This document shows, piece by piece, positions 49,563 through 61,414 of a stretch of DNA of 64,000 nucleotides (within the stretch, counting starts at the first letter, position 1; every line of letters begins with the position of its first letter). The translations under genes and the position numbers were made by a program. Source of the DNA: Candidatus Pantoea bituminis (GTDB lineage Bacteria > Pseudomonadota > Gammaproteobacteria > Enterobacterales > Enterobacteriaceae); assembly GCF_018842675.1 (NCBI RefSeq), contig NZ_JAGTWO010000004.1, forward strand, positions 620,001 to 684,000, given 5' to 3'. The notes beneath the pieces are model-generated. The model was given only the letters and a program-made list of their open reading frames with translations. It searched no databases and was not told the origin of the DNA.

Positions 49563-50033
49563 ATGAAAACAAAAATCCCCTACGGTTTTACGCTGCCCGA
49601 ACTGCTGTTTGTTATGGTGATCGCGGGCATTCTCAGCATTGGCGCATTGCAGGGCTGGCAACGCTGGCAGCAGCGCCAGCAATTACGTGACACTGCACAA
49701 CAGTTGCAGGGCTTTTTGCTGCGCTTGAGAGCGCAGGCCAACTGGCAGAACCGCAACCTGATTTTGTGGTCGCAAACGGCGATCCCTTGGTGCATTGGCA
49801 GCGGAGCCAGGCAACCCGAAGGCTGCGTTATGGGCAAGCGACTGCACTTCATCGTGCCTGACAACGGCGTAAAACTGATGGGGGTTCGCGGTGAGCCTGG
49901 TTTTTATGGCCGACGTAATGTGGCGAAAGCCGGCAGCATCGAAATCGGCAATGAAGCGGGTCGGTTGCGGCTCATCATTTCAGCCAGAGCCCGTATTCGC
50001 GTGTGTCAGGCTGGTGAAGAGGGGTGTGAATGA
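49563..50033 (+). CDS. ppdA: Prepilin-type protein PpdA
   Basis: The 156-residue minor pseudopilin has a type IV prepilin leader cleaved before F in YGFTLPELLFVMVIAGILS (G/F, Glu at mature +5). It is the first of four prepilin-like genes (ppdA-ppdB-ygdB-ppdC), with 4-base overlaps, between thyA and recC as in E. coli. Such minor pilins prime assembly of type IV pilus or type II secretion pseudopilus; a matching machine is not in the window. Confidence 0.92.
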   Translation: MKTKIPYGFTLPELLFVMVIAGILSIGALQGWQRWQQRQQLRDTAQQLQGFLLRLRAQANWQNRNLILWSQTAIPWCIGSGARQPEGCVMGKRLHFIVPDNGVKLMGVRGEPGFYGRRNVAKAGSIEIGNEAGRLRLIISARARIRVCQAGEEGCE

Positions 50034-50557
50034 AGATGGCCGGATTCAGCCTGCTTGAGATGCTCATCGCCATGGCAATTAGCGCGGTAATGATGATCAG
50101 TGCCGGGCGGTTTCTGCCGCTGCTGCTGGGAGAAAACCTAAAGTTGCAGCAGCGAGTCCAGCTTCGGCAGGAGCTAATGCAAATGATCTCAACGCTGGAA
50201 AAAGCAGTGCGGCGTGCCGGTTATTGCAACGGCGAGTGCAGCGGCAATGGAATCAAGATCTCCAGCAATTGCTTGTTAGTACGTTGGGATGAGAACAGCA
50301 ACGGTAAATGGGAGGCGATTAACCACAGTGAAAGCGATTATTACGGCTATCGTCTGCGGCAGAATCAGCTTGAAATGCAACGTGGTGTTGATGCCTGCAA
50401 TGGCAACGGCTGGGAACGACTTTCCGATCCCGCTTTTCTTACTGTGGAAACATTCAGCGTGGCGCAGGAAGGTAGGCTGATCAAAGTATTGCTGCAGGGC
50501 CGCGCCGGTCCCTGGCTTGAAACACGCGAAAGCTGGATTGAGGGCGAAAACTTGTGA
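50030..50557 (+). CDS. ppdB: Prepilin-type protein PpdB
   Basis: The 175-residue minor pseudopilin has a very short leader, MKMAG/FSLLEMLIAMAISAVMMISAG, with the +5 glutamate. The C-terminal part has two cysteine pairs (GYCNGECSG; SSNCLL...VDACNG) for a PulJ/GspJ-like head. It overlaps both neighbours by 4 bases. Confidence 0.92.
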   Translation: MKMAGFSLLEMLIAMAISAVMMISAGRFLPLLLGENLKLQQRVQLRQELMQMISTLEKAVRRAGYCNGECSGNGIKISSNCLLVRWDENSNGKWEAINHSESDYYGYRLRQNQLEMQRGVDACNGNGWERLSDPAFLTVETFSVAQEGRLIKVLLQGRAGPWLETRESWIEGENL

Positions 50558-50958
50558 ATCAACGCGGCAATAGTGCTCTGGGCATGGTGCTGATGATTCT
50601 ACTCATGGGAAGTATCACGCTGCATGCCAGCCGCGAAATGTTAGGGCAGGGGATGGGGCTGGTGGCAGATGAGCAGCATTTCATTCAGGATTTCTGGCGT
50701 GCTCAGTCTGCACTGCAATGGGGTATGACGCTGAACTGGCCCGCCACGAAAGCGTTGCATTGCCAACAGGAAACCAACAACGGTTGGCGTAGCTGTATTA
50801 TGCGAGGTGAAAATGGAGATGTCCTGCTCAAAGGTGAAGGCAGCGGCAGCGAGCTGGCGCTCTGGCATTGGGTATCGGCGCAGGAAAATCACATCAAGGC
50901 GCTACCGCATGGCTGGATTGATTATTGCCCGCTATCGAAACCTGAACTCTGTCCGTAA
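50554..50958 (+). CDS. ygdB: YgdB-family minor pilin-like protein
   Basis: The 134-residue protein has a leader and hydrophobic stretch (MNQRGNSALGMVLMILLMGSITL) resembling E. coli YgdB, the GspK/PilX-like member of the ppd cluster. The processing-site glutamate is missing, as is usual for this position in the complex. Its last 50 bases overlap ppdC. Confidence 0.87.
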   Translation: MNQRGNSALGMVLMILLMGSITLHASREMLGQGMGLVADEQHFIQDFWRAQSALQWGMTLNWPATKALHCQQETNNGWRSCIMRGENGDVLLKGEGSGSELALWHWVSAQENHIKALPHGWIDYCPLSKPELCP

Positions 50959-51244
50959 TGCGGGTGGCTTCAGCCTGCCAGAAGCATTATTTGCTCTGCT
51001 GTTAATGGCATTAAGCAGCAGCGCACTGTTGCAGTATCATCGGGCATTAAACCTCGGTTTTAGCCAGCAGTGGCAGCAGCGTGAAGCCTGGCGCGTTGCC
51101 GGACAACGTTTGATTGGGCGAGAAACTACAGGATGGCAAAGCAGCTTACAGCGCAGCGGTGGACCAAACGGTTGTACGCTGGAGCGCGCTGAAGTCAGCG
51201 GACCGCATCAGCGTTCTGCAACCTTGTCACGGCTACGTTGTTAA
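50909..51244 (+). CDS. ppdC: Prepilin-type protein PpdC
   Basis: The 111-residue minor pseudopilin has leader ...NAGG/FSLPEALFALLLMALSSSALL with the +5 glutamate. The start at ATG 50909 gives the expected size (E. coli about 107). It overlaps ygdB by 50 bases in another frame, so it is translated from the same message. It ends the pseudopilin cluster. Confidence 0.87.
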   Translation: MAGLIIARYRNLNSVRNAGGFSLPEALFALLLMALSSSALLQYHRALNLGFSQQWQQREAWRVAGQRLIGRETTGWQSSLQRSGGPNGCTLERAEVSGPHQRSATLSRLRC

Positions 51245-51261
51245 TCCAGTTAATATAGCGG

Positions 51262-51381
51262 TGATACTTCAAGCTACCCGCGCGTTGGCTGCGCTTGCCG
51301 TGACGCCGCCCACCTATCTGAGCCAGCTTCCGACGATAAGCGAGCTTACCCTCTTTCTGCAGCTCGCATTATTTAGGGTAT
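51262..51381. repeat. Diverged ERIC-like element before recC
   Basis: It starts GATACTTCAAGCTACCCGCG, continues GTTGGCTGCGCTTGCCGTGA, and ends CAGCTCGCATTATTTAGGGTA, matching ERIC ends. The central CACTTACTTATGTAAG core is not conserved. It fills most of the 264-base gap between ppdC and recC. Confidence 0.7.
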
Positions 51382-51508
51382 CAGCAAGCAAATTGCCCCT
51401 TTTTATGGGCATCAATCCCGATACGCGGTAGAGTTATCCCGCCGCATTTGATGCGCTATTCGTACAGCACAACAGCAGTAATGCCTCGTTCCATCACCAG
51501 GAGTTTTC

Positions 51509-54500
51509 ATGTTTCACGTTTATCACTCTAATCAGCTTGATGTTCTTAAGATTTTGGCGGCTGCGGTGATTAAACATGATCCTCTTGATGATCCTTTTGC
51601 TTCAGAGATGGTGCTGGTGCAAAGCCCGGGTATGGCGCAGTGGCTGCAAATGGAACTGGCGCAAACCTTTGGTATTGCGGCTAACATCGAATTCCCACTG
51701 CCAGCCAGCTTCATCTGGGAAATGTTTGTTTGCGTGCTGCCGGACATTCCGGTTGAAAGCGCTTTCAGCAAAGCCAGCATGAGCTGGAAGCTTATGCACC
51801 GTTTGCCGGTGTTATTGCAGCAGGATGAGTTTCTCTCGCTGCGGCACTACCTCACCGATGACGCCGATAAGCGTAAATTATTCCAGCTCAGTTCACGCGT
51901 AGCGGACCTGTTTGACCAGTATCTGGTGTATCGCGCCGACTGGCTTAACCGCTGGGAACGTGGCGAAGTGATTGAGGGATTAGGCGAGGCGCAGCAGTGG
52001 CAGGCAGCATTGTGGCGCGATTTGGTCGTCTATACGGACGCATTGGGCCAGCCGAAATGGCATCGTGCTAATCTCTATGCACGTTTTATTCAGACGCTGG
52101 AAACGGCCCACAGCACGCCGGAAAATTTGCCAAAGCGCGTATTTATTTGCGGCATCTCGGCGTTGCCGCCGGTTTATCTTCAAGCGTTACAGGCGCTAAG
52201 CCGCCATGTCGATATTCATCTGCTGTTCACCAATCCATGTCGCGATTATTGGGGCGACATTCAGGATTATGCCTTTCTGGCAAAGCTGCAAAGTCGTCAG
52301 CGCCGTCGATATGATGCCGATGAGGCGCGTGGATTATTCCGCGATGCGGCACAAGCACCGGCGCTGTTCAACGCATCGGGCGAACAGCAGCTAACCAATC
52401 CGCTTTTGGCATCATGGGGCAAGCTTGGCCGCGATAATCTTTTTCTGCTTAGCCAGATGGAATCAAACGACGACATTGATGCCTTTGTCGATGTTGAACA
52501 AGACAATGTACTGCACTGCATACAGCACGATCTTCTTAACCTGCAAGACAATGCCATTATTGGTTTGAACGCTGAGGAACTGGCCTTTAGTGGTAATAAA
52601 CGCTGCCTTGAGGCTGATGACCGTTCTATTTCGATACAGGTGTGTCACAGCGCTCAGCGAGAAGTTGAAGTGTTACAGGATCATTTGCTGTCGCTGATGG
52701 AGGCCGATCCGCATCTCAAAGCGCGTGACATCATTGTGATGGTGGCGGACATCGACAGCTATGCACCTTTCATCCAGGCGGTGTTTGCGAATGCACCGGC
52801 GGAACGTTATCTGCCGTTTGCTATTTCTGACCGCCGCGCCAGTCAGGCGCACCCGTCGATTGTCGCTTTCCTTCATTTACTGGCACTTCCCGACAGCCGC
52901 TTTGTTTCAGAAGATATTCTGGCGCTGCTGGATGTCCCCGCGCTGGCTAATCATTTTTCCATTGATGAAAGCGGATTACGGCTGTTGCGCCGTTGGGTTA
53001 GCGAGTCGGGTGTACGCTGGGGTCTGGATGATGCCAGTGTTGAAGCGCTTTCGCTGCCCATTACCGGTCAACATACCTGGCGCTTTGGTTTGCAACGCAT
53101 GTTATTGGGCTATGCCATGGAGAGCCATAATGGCGACTGGGAAGGCATACTGCCCTATGACGAATCCAGCGGGCTGGTGGGTGAACTGGCAGGGCATCTG
53201 GCCGAATTGCTGGCACGACTGAATCACTGGCGCGAAATACTGGCGCAATCCCGCCCGTTAGATGAATGGTTGCCGCTGTGCCGTGAAATGATTAATGCCT
53301 TTTTCAGTGCCGATGCAGAAGCCGAAGCGGCATTGCTGTTGGTTGAAGAGCAGTGGAAGCAATTGATCGAGTATGGGATGAGTGCACGTTTTGATGAGGC
53401 GATTCCCGTGACGCTGCTGCGCGATGATCTGCGTGGACGCCTTGATCAACAACGGATTAGCCAGCGCTTTTTGGCGGGTCCAATTAATTTTTGTACGCTG
53501 ATGCCAATGCGATCTATTCCCTTCAAAGTGGTTTGTTTGTTGGGAATGAATGATGGCGTTTATCCACGAACATTAGCACCGCTGGGTTTTGACCTGATGC
53601 AGCAGCAGTCGCGTAAAGGCGACCGCAGCCGACGTGACGACGACCGTTACCTGTTTCTTGAGGCGATGATTTCGGCTCAGCACCAGCTTTACATCAGCTA
53701 CATTGGTCGGGCAATCCAGGATAATACGGAACGCTATCCCTCCGTGCTGGTCACAGAACTGTTGGAATATATCGGGCAAAGTTTTTATCTCGACGGCGAT
53801 GAAGAGTGTGAGTTAGATGAGAGCGCCGAACGCGTGCGTGCACATCTGGAACATCTTCATACCCGGATGCCTTTCGCGGCAGAAAACTTTCAGCCCGATT
53901 CTCGCAGCCAGAGCTTTGCCCGTGAGTGGCTGCCCGCCGCTTTGGGTGAGGGTCAGCCCCAGCCAGACTTTGTTCAACCTTTGGATGTACCAACGCTGGA
54001 GTCACTGACGCTGGATGCCTTTTTACGTTTCTGGCGTCATCCGGTTCGGGCATGGTTTCATCAGCGACTGGGCGTAAATTTCTGGTTGGAAGATAGCGAG
54101 TTGCCGGATACCGAGCCGTTTGCGCTCGACAACCTGGAGCGCTATCAAATCAACGCTGAATTACTGAATGCGCTGGTTGAAGGTGACGATACTGAGCGAC
54201 TTTATGCGCATCATCGCGCTGCGGGTAATCTGCCTTACGGCGCGTTTGGCGAACTGTTCTGGCAAGCGCAGCGTGAGGAGATGCAGGAAGTGGCGGCAGA
54301 AGTTTCCTCCCAGCGTAGCGACGGAGAAAACTGGGAGATAACGCTGCAACCTGGAAATGTTCCCTTAACCGGTTGGCTAACGCAGGTGCAAAGCGATGGT
54401 CTGTTGCGCTGGCGCCCTGGCGTGCTCAATATGAACGATGGTTTGTTATTGTGGTTGGAGCACTTGGTCTACTGCGCATTGGGCGGAACAGGCACTAGCC

Positions 54501-54885
54501 GGATGTATGGACGTAATCACAGTCGCTGGCGTTTCCCCGCCATTGCCGCAGACGCCGCGTTAGAAGCGCTGGCGCATTACGTTGAAGGTTTCCGCCACGG
54601 CATGAGTCAGCCGTTGATGCTGCTTAACAAAAGCGGAGGCGCCTGGTTAGAGGCAAGCTACGACAAAAAAGCCAGCAGTTGATGACGGACGAAGCCACGC
54701 AACTCAAAGCCCGTAACCGGTTACTGCAAGCGTGGGTGGGCGGTTATCAAGTCGAGGGAGAAGGTGGTGATCCTTATTTGCAACGCCTGTGTCGGGTATT
54801 AGATGAGACACAGTTACAACAAATAACTGAGGCCGCAACACAGTGGTATCTGCCCGTGTTGCAGGCACATCAGGATGATGATTAG
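51509..54885 (+). CDS. recC: Exodeoxyribonuclease V gamma subunit RecC
   Basis: With one A restored in the run at 54665-54670 the product is 1125 residues (E. coli 1122). RecC is the Chi-recognition scaffold of RecBCD, with inactive helicase-like and nuclease-like domains. It begins MFHVYHSNQLDVLKILAAAV. As sequenced, it stops after YDKKASS at 54682; correction gives KKSQQLMTDEATQLKARNRLLQAW and the normal end at 54885. The shift is judged an error. Confidence 0.95.
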
Positions 54886-54988
54886 CAGGTCAGAGAGCGC
54901 ATGCGCTTAATGGCAAAACAGTAAGTTTGCTGTACTTCAGCTATGCGTGCCTGGCGCGCTAGCTTCTTGGGTAAAGTAAGGGGTTTAC

Positions 54989-57880
54989 ATGCGTACACAC
55001 GCACGCTGGATAGCAGCGCTTCTGTTGAGCTTTGCGGCTTTGCAAGCATTAGCACAGACAGAATCGGGCTGGCAGCCAATCAATGACACCATTCATAAAA
55101 GTGAGCACGATCCGCGTCAGTATCAAGCGATAACGCTCGACAATGGCATGACCGTTTTACTGGTTTCAGATAACGAAGCCCCAAAATCGCTGGCGGCATT
55201 GACCTTACCCATTGGTTCTTTGGATGATCCCAATCAGCAATTGGGTTTAGCCCACTACCTTGAGCATATGGTCTTGATGGGGTCAAAACGCTATCCCCAG
55301 CCTGATAACCTTGCTGAGTTTCTTAAGAAACACGGTGGCAGCCACAACGCCAGTACTGCGTCCTATCGCACCGCTTTTTACCTGGAAGTTGAAAACGATT
55401 CGCTTGAGCCAGCGGTGGATCGCCTGGCGGATGCGGTGGCTGAGCCGTTGCTCGATCCCGTGAATGCCGATCGCGAGCGGCACGCGGTCAATGCGGAACT
55501 GACCATGGCGCGTTCGCGTGATGGATTGCGCATGGCACAGGTCGGGGCAGAAACCCTGAATCCGGCGCACCCGAGTTCGCGCTTTTCCGGCGGTAACCTT
55601 GAGACACTGAAAGATAAGCCGGACAGCAAACTGCATCAAACGCTGACGGATTTCTATCATACCCACTATTCTGCCAACCTGATGAAGGCAGTGATTTACA
55701 GCAATAAACCGCTGACGGAAATGGCAGCGATTGCAGCCAAAACGTTTGGGCGTGTAACCAATCACAATGCCACCGTTCCAGCGATTAATATGCCGGTGGT
55801 CACTGATGCGCAGCAAGGCATCGTCATTCACTACGTGCCTGCGCAGCCGCGTAAACAGCTTAAAATTGAATTTCGCATCCCGAATAACAGCGAACGTTTC
55901 CGAAGCAAAACGGACACGCTGATCAGTTATTTACTGAGCAATCGCAGCAAAAATACCTTAACAGACTGGCTGCAAAAACAAGGGTTAGCTGACGGCGTTA
56001 ACGCAGGTGCAGATCCAATGACTGACCGTAATAGCGGCGTGTTTGCGATTACTGTGTCGTTAACCGACAAAGGTTTGGCACAGCGTGACGAAGTGGTGGC
56101 GGCTATTTTTAGCTACCTTAATATGCTGCGTGAGCAGGGCGTTGATAAACGCTACTTCGACGAAGTGTCACATGTGCTGGCGCTGGATTTCCGTTACCCC
56201 TCAATTACACGTGACATGGATTACATTGAGTGGCTGGCCGATACCATGCTGCGTGTGCCGGTAGAGCACACATTAGATGCACCTTATTTAGCCGATCAAT
56301 TTGATCAAGCTGCGATCAAATCACGCCTTGATGAGATGACGCCAGAAAAAGCACGCATCTGGTACATCAGCCCGCAGGAGCCGCATAACAAGCAAGCCTA
56401 CTTTGTGAATGCGCCTTATCAGGTGGATCACATTGATAAGCAAACATTTGACAACTGGCAGCAGCGCGCCAGCAAAATTCAGCTCTCACTGCCGACTCTT
56501 AATCCTTATATTCCCGATGATTTCGCCTTAATTACGTCTACTGACAAGGCTTACAGCCATCCGGTGAAGCTGGAAAATGATTACGGCATGCGGATTTACT
56601 GGATGCCGAGCCAGTTTTACGCCAGTGAACCCAAAGCCACCATCACCCTGGCGCTGCGCAATAAGCAATCTATCAGCGATGCCCGGCAACAAGTGCTATT
56701 CGGTTTGAACGACTATCTTTCCAGCCTGGCGTTGGATGAGTTGAGCTCGCAGGCTTCCGTCGGCGGCATTAGCTTCTCTACTGGCGAAGATGATGGTTTG
56801 GTGTTTAGCGCCAGCGGCTTTACTCAGCGCTTACCCACATTGCTGAAGAAGCTGGTGGAAGGCTATTCAACCTTCCAGCCAACGGCGCAGGAACTTGAGC
56901 AGGCAAAATCCTGGTATCTGGAGCGCCTGGAAGCGGCAGAGAAAGGCAAAGCGTTTGAGCAGGCGATTCAGCCGATGCAGATGCTGTCGCAGTTGCCTTA
57001 TACTCAACGCGAAACGCGTCGTAAATTGGTCAGCGCGATTACGTTAAAAGATGTAGTGACCTATCGCGACAAGTTGATCCGAAATGCCAGACCCGAAATG
57101 TTGGTAGTGGGTAATTTGAGTGCAGACAGCGTGACGCAGCTAGGCCGCGATCTAAAACAGCAGATGCAAAATGATGGTACGCATTACTGGCACAGCAAAT
57201 ATGTGGCATTTGAAAAACCGATCAAAGCTAACCTGCAACAAACAGGCAGCAGCACCGATTCAGCCTTGGCCGCGCTCTATATACCGCTGGGTTACGGCGA
57301 ATATCAGAGTATGGCTAATAGCTCAATGTTGAGCCAAATTGTTCAGCCGTGGTTCTATAACCAACTGCGTACCGAAGAACAACTCGGTTACGCCGTTTTT
57401 GCCTTTCAAATGCCGGTAGGACGCCAGTGGGGAATCGGATTCTTACTGCAAAGTAACAGCAAACAGCCCGCCTATTTGCTGCAGCGTTATCAGGCTTTCT
57501 ACCCGCAGGCAGAGCGGCGGCTGCGCGAGATGAATAAGGCCGATTTTTCTCAGTATCAACAGTCAATGATTAACGAACTGAAGCAGCGACCACAAACGCT
57601 GGACGAGGAAGCCACACGTTATAGCCGTGACTTCGATCGCCAGAACTACGCATTTGATACACGTCAAAAAGTCATAGAGCAGATTCAGCTGATCACGGCT
57701 TCCAGCCTTGCGGACTTTTTCCATCAAGCGGTAGTCCGTAAAAATGGCATGGCGATGACTTCGCAAATTGCGGGTAACGGCGTCGGTAAAATGGAGTTTG
57801 CTCAGCTGCCAGCGTGGAAAACCTGGAATGAAGTCGCGAAATTGCAGCAATCGCTGCCGGTGAAGAGTGAGACCCAATGA
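54989..57880 (+). CDS. ptrA: Protease III (pitrilysin), periplasmic
   Basis: The 963-residue M16 metalloprotease (E. coli 962) has a Sec signal peptide (MRTHARWIAALLLSFAALQALA). The inverted zinc motif HxxEH is in LAHYLEHMVLMGSKRYP with the distal Glu in RHAVNAELTM. It degrades small peptides such as insulin B chain in the periplasm. It lies between recC and recB, the conserved recC-ptrA-recB-recD operon, and overlaps recB by 4 bases. Confidence 0.98.
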   Translation: MRTHARWIAALLLSFAALQALAQTESGWQPINDTIHKSEHDPRQYQAITLDNGMTVLLVSDNEAPKSLAALTLPIGSLDDPNQQLGLAHYLEHMVLMGSKRYPQPDNLAEFLKKHGGSHNASTASYRTAFYLEVENDSLEPAVDRLADAVAEPLLDPVNADRERHAVNAELTMARSRDGLRMAQVGAETLNPAHPSSRFSGGNLETLKDKPDSKLHQTLTDFYHTHYSANLMKAVIYSNKPLTEMAAIAAKTFGRVTNHNATVPAINMPVVTDAQQGIVIHYVPAQPRKQLKIEFRIPNNSERFRSKTDTLISYLLSNRSKNTLTDWLQKQGLADGVNAGADPMTDRNSGVFAITVSLTDKGLAQRDEVVAAIFSYLNMLREQGVDKRYFDEVSHVLALDFRYPSITRDMDYIEWLADTMLRVPVEHTLDAPYLADQFDQAAIKSRLDEMTPEKARIWYISPQEPHNKQAYFVNAPYQVDHIDKQTFDNWQQRASKIQLSLPTLNPYIPDDFALITSTDKAYSHPVKLENDYGMRIYWMPSQFYASEPKATITLALRNKQSISDARQQVLFGLNDYLSSLALDELSSQASVGGISFSTGEDDGLVFSASGFTQRLPTLLKKLVEGYSTFQPTAQELEQAKSWYLERLEAAEKGKAFEQAIQPMQMLSQLPYTQRETRRKLVSAITLKDVVTYRDKLIRNARPEMLVVGNLSADSVTQLGRDLKQQMQNDGTHYWHSKYVAFEKPIKANLQQTGSSTDSALAALYIPLGYGEYQSMANSSMLSQIVQPWFYNQLRTEEQLGYAVFAFQMPVGRQWGIGFLLQSNSKQPAYLLQRYQAFYPQAERRLREMNKADFSQYQQSMINELKQRPQTLDEEATRYSRDFDRQNYAFDTRQKVIEQIQLITASSLADFFHQAVVRKNGMAMTSQIAGNGVGKMEFAQLPAWKTWNEVAKLQQSLPVKSETQ

Positions 57881-60800
57881 CGCAGTCACGCCCCGAATCA
57901 TTGAATCCACTGACGCTGCCGTTACGAGGCGAGCGGCTGATTGAGGCGTCAGCGGGAACCGGAAAAACGTTTACCATTGGATTACTCTATCTGCGCTTGT
58001 TGCTGGGCTTGGGTGAAGAAAATGCATACAGCCGCCCGCTCTCAGTAGAAGAAATATTGGTGGTGACGTTTACCGAGGCCGCCACGGCTGAGCTGCGTGG
58101 GCGTATCCGCGATAACATCCATCAGCTGCGACTGGCATGTGTGCGCGGCAAAAGCAGTAATCCCATGCTGCAAACGCTGCTGGGGCAGATCCCCGATTTG
58201 CCCCAGGCCGCCTCACAGCTATTGGCGGCCGAACGGCAAATGGACGAAGCGGCCATTTTTACTATTCACGGCTTTTGCCAGCGCATGCTTAATTTAAATG
58301 CCTTTGAGTCAGGCATGCTGTTTGAGCAGGAGTTGATTGAAGATGAACAGGCACTGCTGAAACAGTCGACTGCCGATTTCTGGCGTCGCCACTGTTATCC
58401 GTTGTCGCTTGATGTTGCGCGCGTTATCGCGGCTGAATGGAGCGGTCCAGACAACTTGTTGCTCACGCTGCGTCCGTGGTTGCAGGGTGAATCGCCCAGG
58501 CTTAAGCGGCCGCCAACAGCCGAAGAGACGCTGGCAACCCGTCATGCCAGAAATCAGGCGCGCATAGCGGAAATCAAGCAGCGATGGCAGGCGCTGAGCA
58601 GTGAAGTCGAAAGCATCATCACGAACTCAGGTGTTGATAAACGCAGCTACAGCAGCAAACATCTGCCTAATTGGATCAGCAAAGTAACGCAGTGGGCGGG
58701 CAGTGAAACGCTGGATTATCAATTGCCCAAAGAGCTTGAGCGTTTCGGGCAACAGGTGCTTTTGAAAAAACCAAGAAAGGTGAAGCGCCGCAGCATCCGC
58801 TTTTCGAGGCGATAGATGCGTTTCTCGCGGAGCCCCTGTCGCTGCGTGATGTCATCATTTCTCGGGCATTGATTGAAGTGCGTGATGCTGTGCAGCGCGA
58901 GAAGCGTTTGCGTGCGTTGCTGGGTTTTGACGACCTGTTGAGCAAGCTGGATGAGGCACTGCAGCAACCCGGCGGTGTTTTATTGGCTGAAACTATTCGC
59001 GCCCGTTTTCCCGTGGCGCTGATCGATGAATTTCAGGACACCGATCCGCAGCAATATCGCATTTTCCGCGCACTTTATATTAATCAACCTGAGCAGGCGT
59101 TACTGCTGATAGGCGATCCCAAGCAGGCCATTTACGCTTTCCGTGGCGCAGATATTTTTACTTATCTGCGCGCACGAAACGAGGTTAGTGCTCACTATAC
59201 GCTTGATACCAACTGGCGCTCATCGCCGGAAATGGTCGATGCCGTTAACCGGTTGTTTTCGCAACTGGAAGCCCCGTTTCTGTTTTCAGCAATTCCTTTT
59301 TTACCGGTTAATCCCGCCCCGTCGAATCAGGCATTGAAACTGCTATTCGACGAGCAGCTACAACCGGCGCTGCGCTTTTGGCTTCAGCCGGGTGAAGGTG
59401 TTGGCGTCAGCGATTACCAACAGTTTATGGCGCAGCAGTGCGCCTCTGATATCAGCCGTTGGCTGCTTGCTGGGCAGCAAGGTCGCGCGCTGCTAGGTAA
59501 AGGAGAGACGCTGCGCAAGGTGCAAGCCTCTGACATCACCGTGCTGGTGCGCAGCCGTAACGAAGCAAATCTGATTCGCGATGCGCTGAATGCGTTATCG
59601 ATTCCTTCGGTCTACCTTTCCAGTCGCGACAGCGTGTACACCACGCCTGAAGCGCGTGAACTGCTGTGGTTACTGCAAGCTGTACAAGCGCCTGAACAGG
59701 AACGACTGTTACGCAGCGCACTGGCGACCTCTATCTTTGCGATTGATGCCGCTACGCTCGACGCGTTCAGTCAGAACGAGCGTGACTGGGATGCACTGGT
59801 TGAGCAGTTTGCCGCATGGCAACAGCTGTGGCATCAGCGCGGCATTTTGCCAATGCTTCGTGATGTGATGATCAAGCGTCAGCTGGCAGAAAACATGCTG
59901 GCTTCTGACAATGGTGAGCGCAGGCTAACGGATTTAATGCACCTTGGCGAACTGTTGCAGGAAGCGGCGATTCAACTCGACAGCCCGCATGCGCTGGTGC
60001 GTTTTCTCGCACAGCAGATTGCGCGGCCTAACAGCCAGGCGGCGAATCAGCAGCTGCGTCTGGAAAGTGATCGACATCTGGTACAGATTGTCACCATCCA
60101 TAAGTCCAAAGGGTTGCAATATCCGTTGGTCTGGCTGCCCTTTGCCGCCGGATTCCGTGAAGCAGCCAGCGCGCTTTATCACGATCGCGAAAGCTTTGCC
60201 GCGTTACTGGACGTGCAGGGCGATGAGCAGAGTATGGCGCTGGCAGAGGAAGAGCGGTTGGCAGAAGATCTACGCCTGCTTTATGTGGCGCTAACGCGAT
60301 CGGTTCACCATTGCAGCATTGGCATTGCGCCGCTGATTAAAGGCACGCGTAAAAAAGAAGGTGACAGCGATCTGCATAAAAGCGCATTGGGCTATCTGGT
60401 GCAGCGCGGCGAAGCAGCGGATTCTACGCAGTTAAGTCAGCAGCTGCAGGCATTAAATGGCGCAGGTATTGAGGTGGTCGCAGGCGAGTTACAAGCTGGC
60501 GAAGCCTGGCAAGAGGGGCTGGCTGCCGATGAAGCGCTAAGCAGCCGCAATGTGACGCGAGGGCTAGCCGATGGCTGGCGCGTGACCAGCTATTCAGGAT
60601 TACAGCAGCACAGCAGTTCACCGTTACTGGATGTCATGCCAAGTTTTGATATTGATGCGGCGGGTGAAGAAGGCAGTGATGAAGAGATGACGCTGACGCC
60701 ACATCACTTCCCACGCGGCGCAGCACCGGGTACCTTTTTGCATGGCTTATTCGAATCCATCGACTTTGCCGAAACACCCGATGACATCTGGCTGGAAGAT

Positions 60801-61414
60801 CAGCTGCTGCAAAGCGGCTATTCGCTGGACTGGCTGCCGGTGGTTAAAGCGTGGATAACGCGCGTTCTGCATACGCCACTTAATGCTGATGGCGTGATGC
60901 TGAGTAAAATCAGTATGAATCAACGGCTGATTGAGATGGAGTTTTACCTGCCTATCAGCAACCTGCTCACCGCCACGGATCTGGATGCGCTACTGCGTCG
61001 TCACGATGATTTATCGCAACGTGCGCCGGCGCTCGATTTTCGACAGGTACAAGGTATGTTGAAGGGGTTTATCGATCTGGTTTTCCGCTGGCAGGGTAAA
61101 TATTACCTGTTGGATTACAAATCTAACTGGCTGGGTAACAGTCATGTCGATTATACGCCGCAGGCAATGGAACAGGCCATGATCGATCACCGCTACGATT
61201 TGCAGTATCAGCTTTATACGCTGGCGCTGCATCGCTACCTTCAGCATCGGCTGCGCGATTACGATTATCAGCGCGATTTTGGTGGGGTATTTTATCTGTT
61301 TCTGCGCGGCATGGATGGCACTTCACCAGACAATGGTATTTTTTCACCCGTCCCAGCGAAGCATTTGTTGAAGAGATCGACATGTTATTTGGCAAGACCG
61401 AGGAGATGTCATGA
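57877..61414 (+). CDS. recB: Exodeoxyribonuclease V beta subunit RecB
   Basis: With two restored bases (A run 58765-58770, T run 61339-61344) the product is 1179 residues (E. coli 1180). The Walker A is EASAGTGKTFTI, helicase motifs include LIDEFQDTDPQQYRIF and DTNWRSSPEMV, and the C-terminal nuclease has GFIDLVFRWQGKYYLLDYKSNW. The first correction gives LLKKTKKGEAPQHPLFEAIDAF; the second gives IFFTRPSEAFVEEIDMLFGKTEEMS with the stop overlapping recD (ATGA). The shifts are judged errors. Confidence 0.95.

Noticed and set aside
57877..61414. recB as a pseudogene (and likewise recC, recJ, the GntR, RpiR and SorC genes)
   Set aside because: All breaks are one-base losses in homopolymers, with normal sequence on both sides and exact family lengths after restoration; the same defect hits essential genes.
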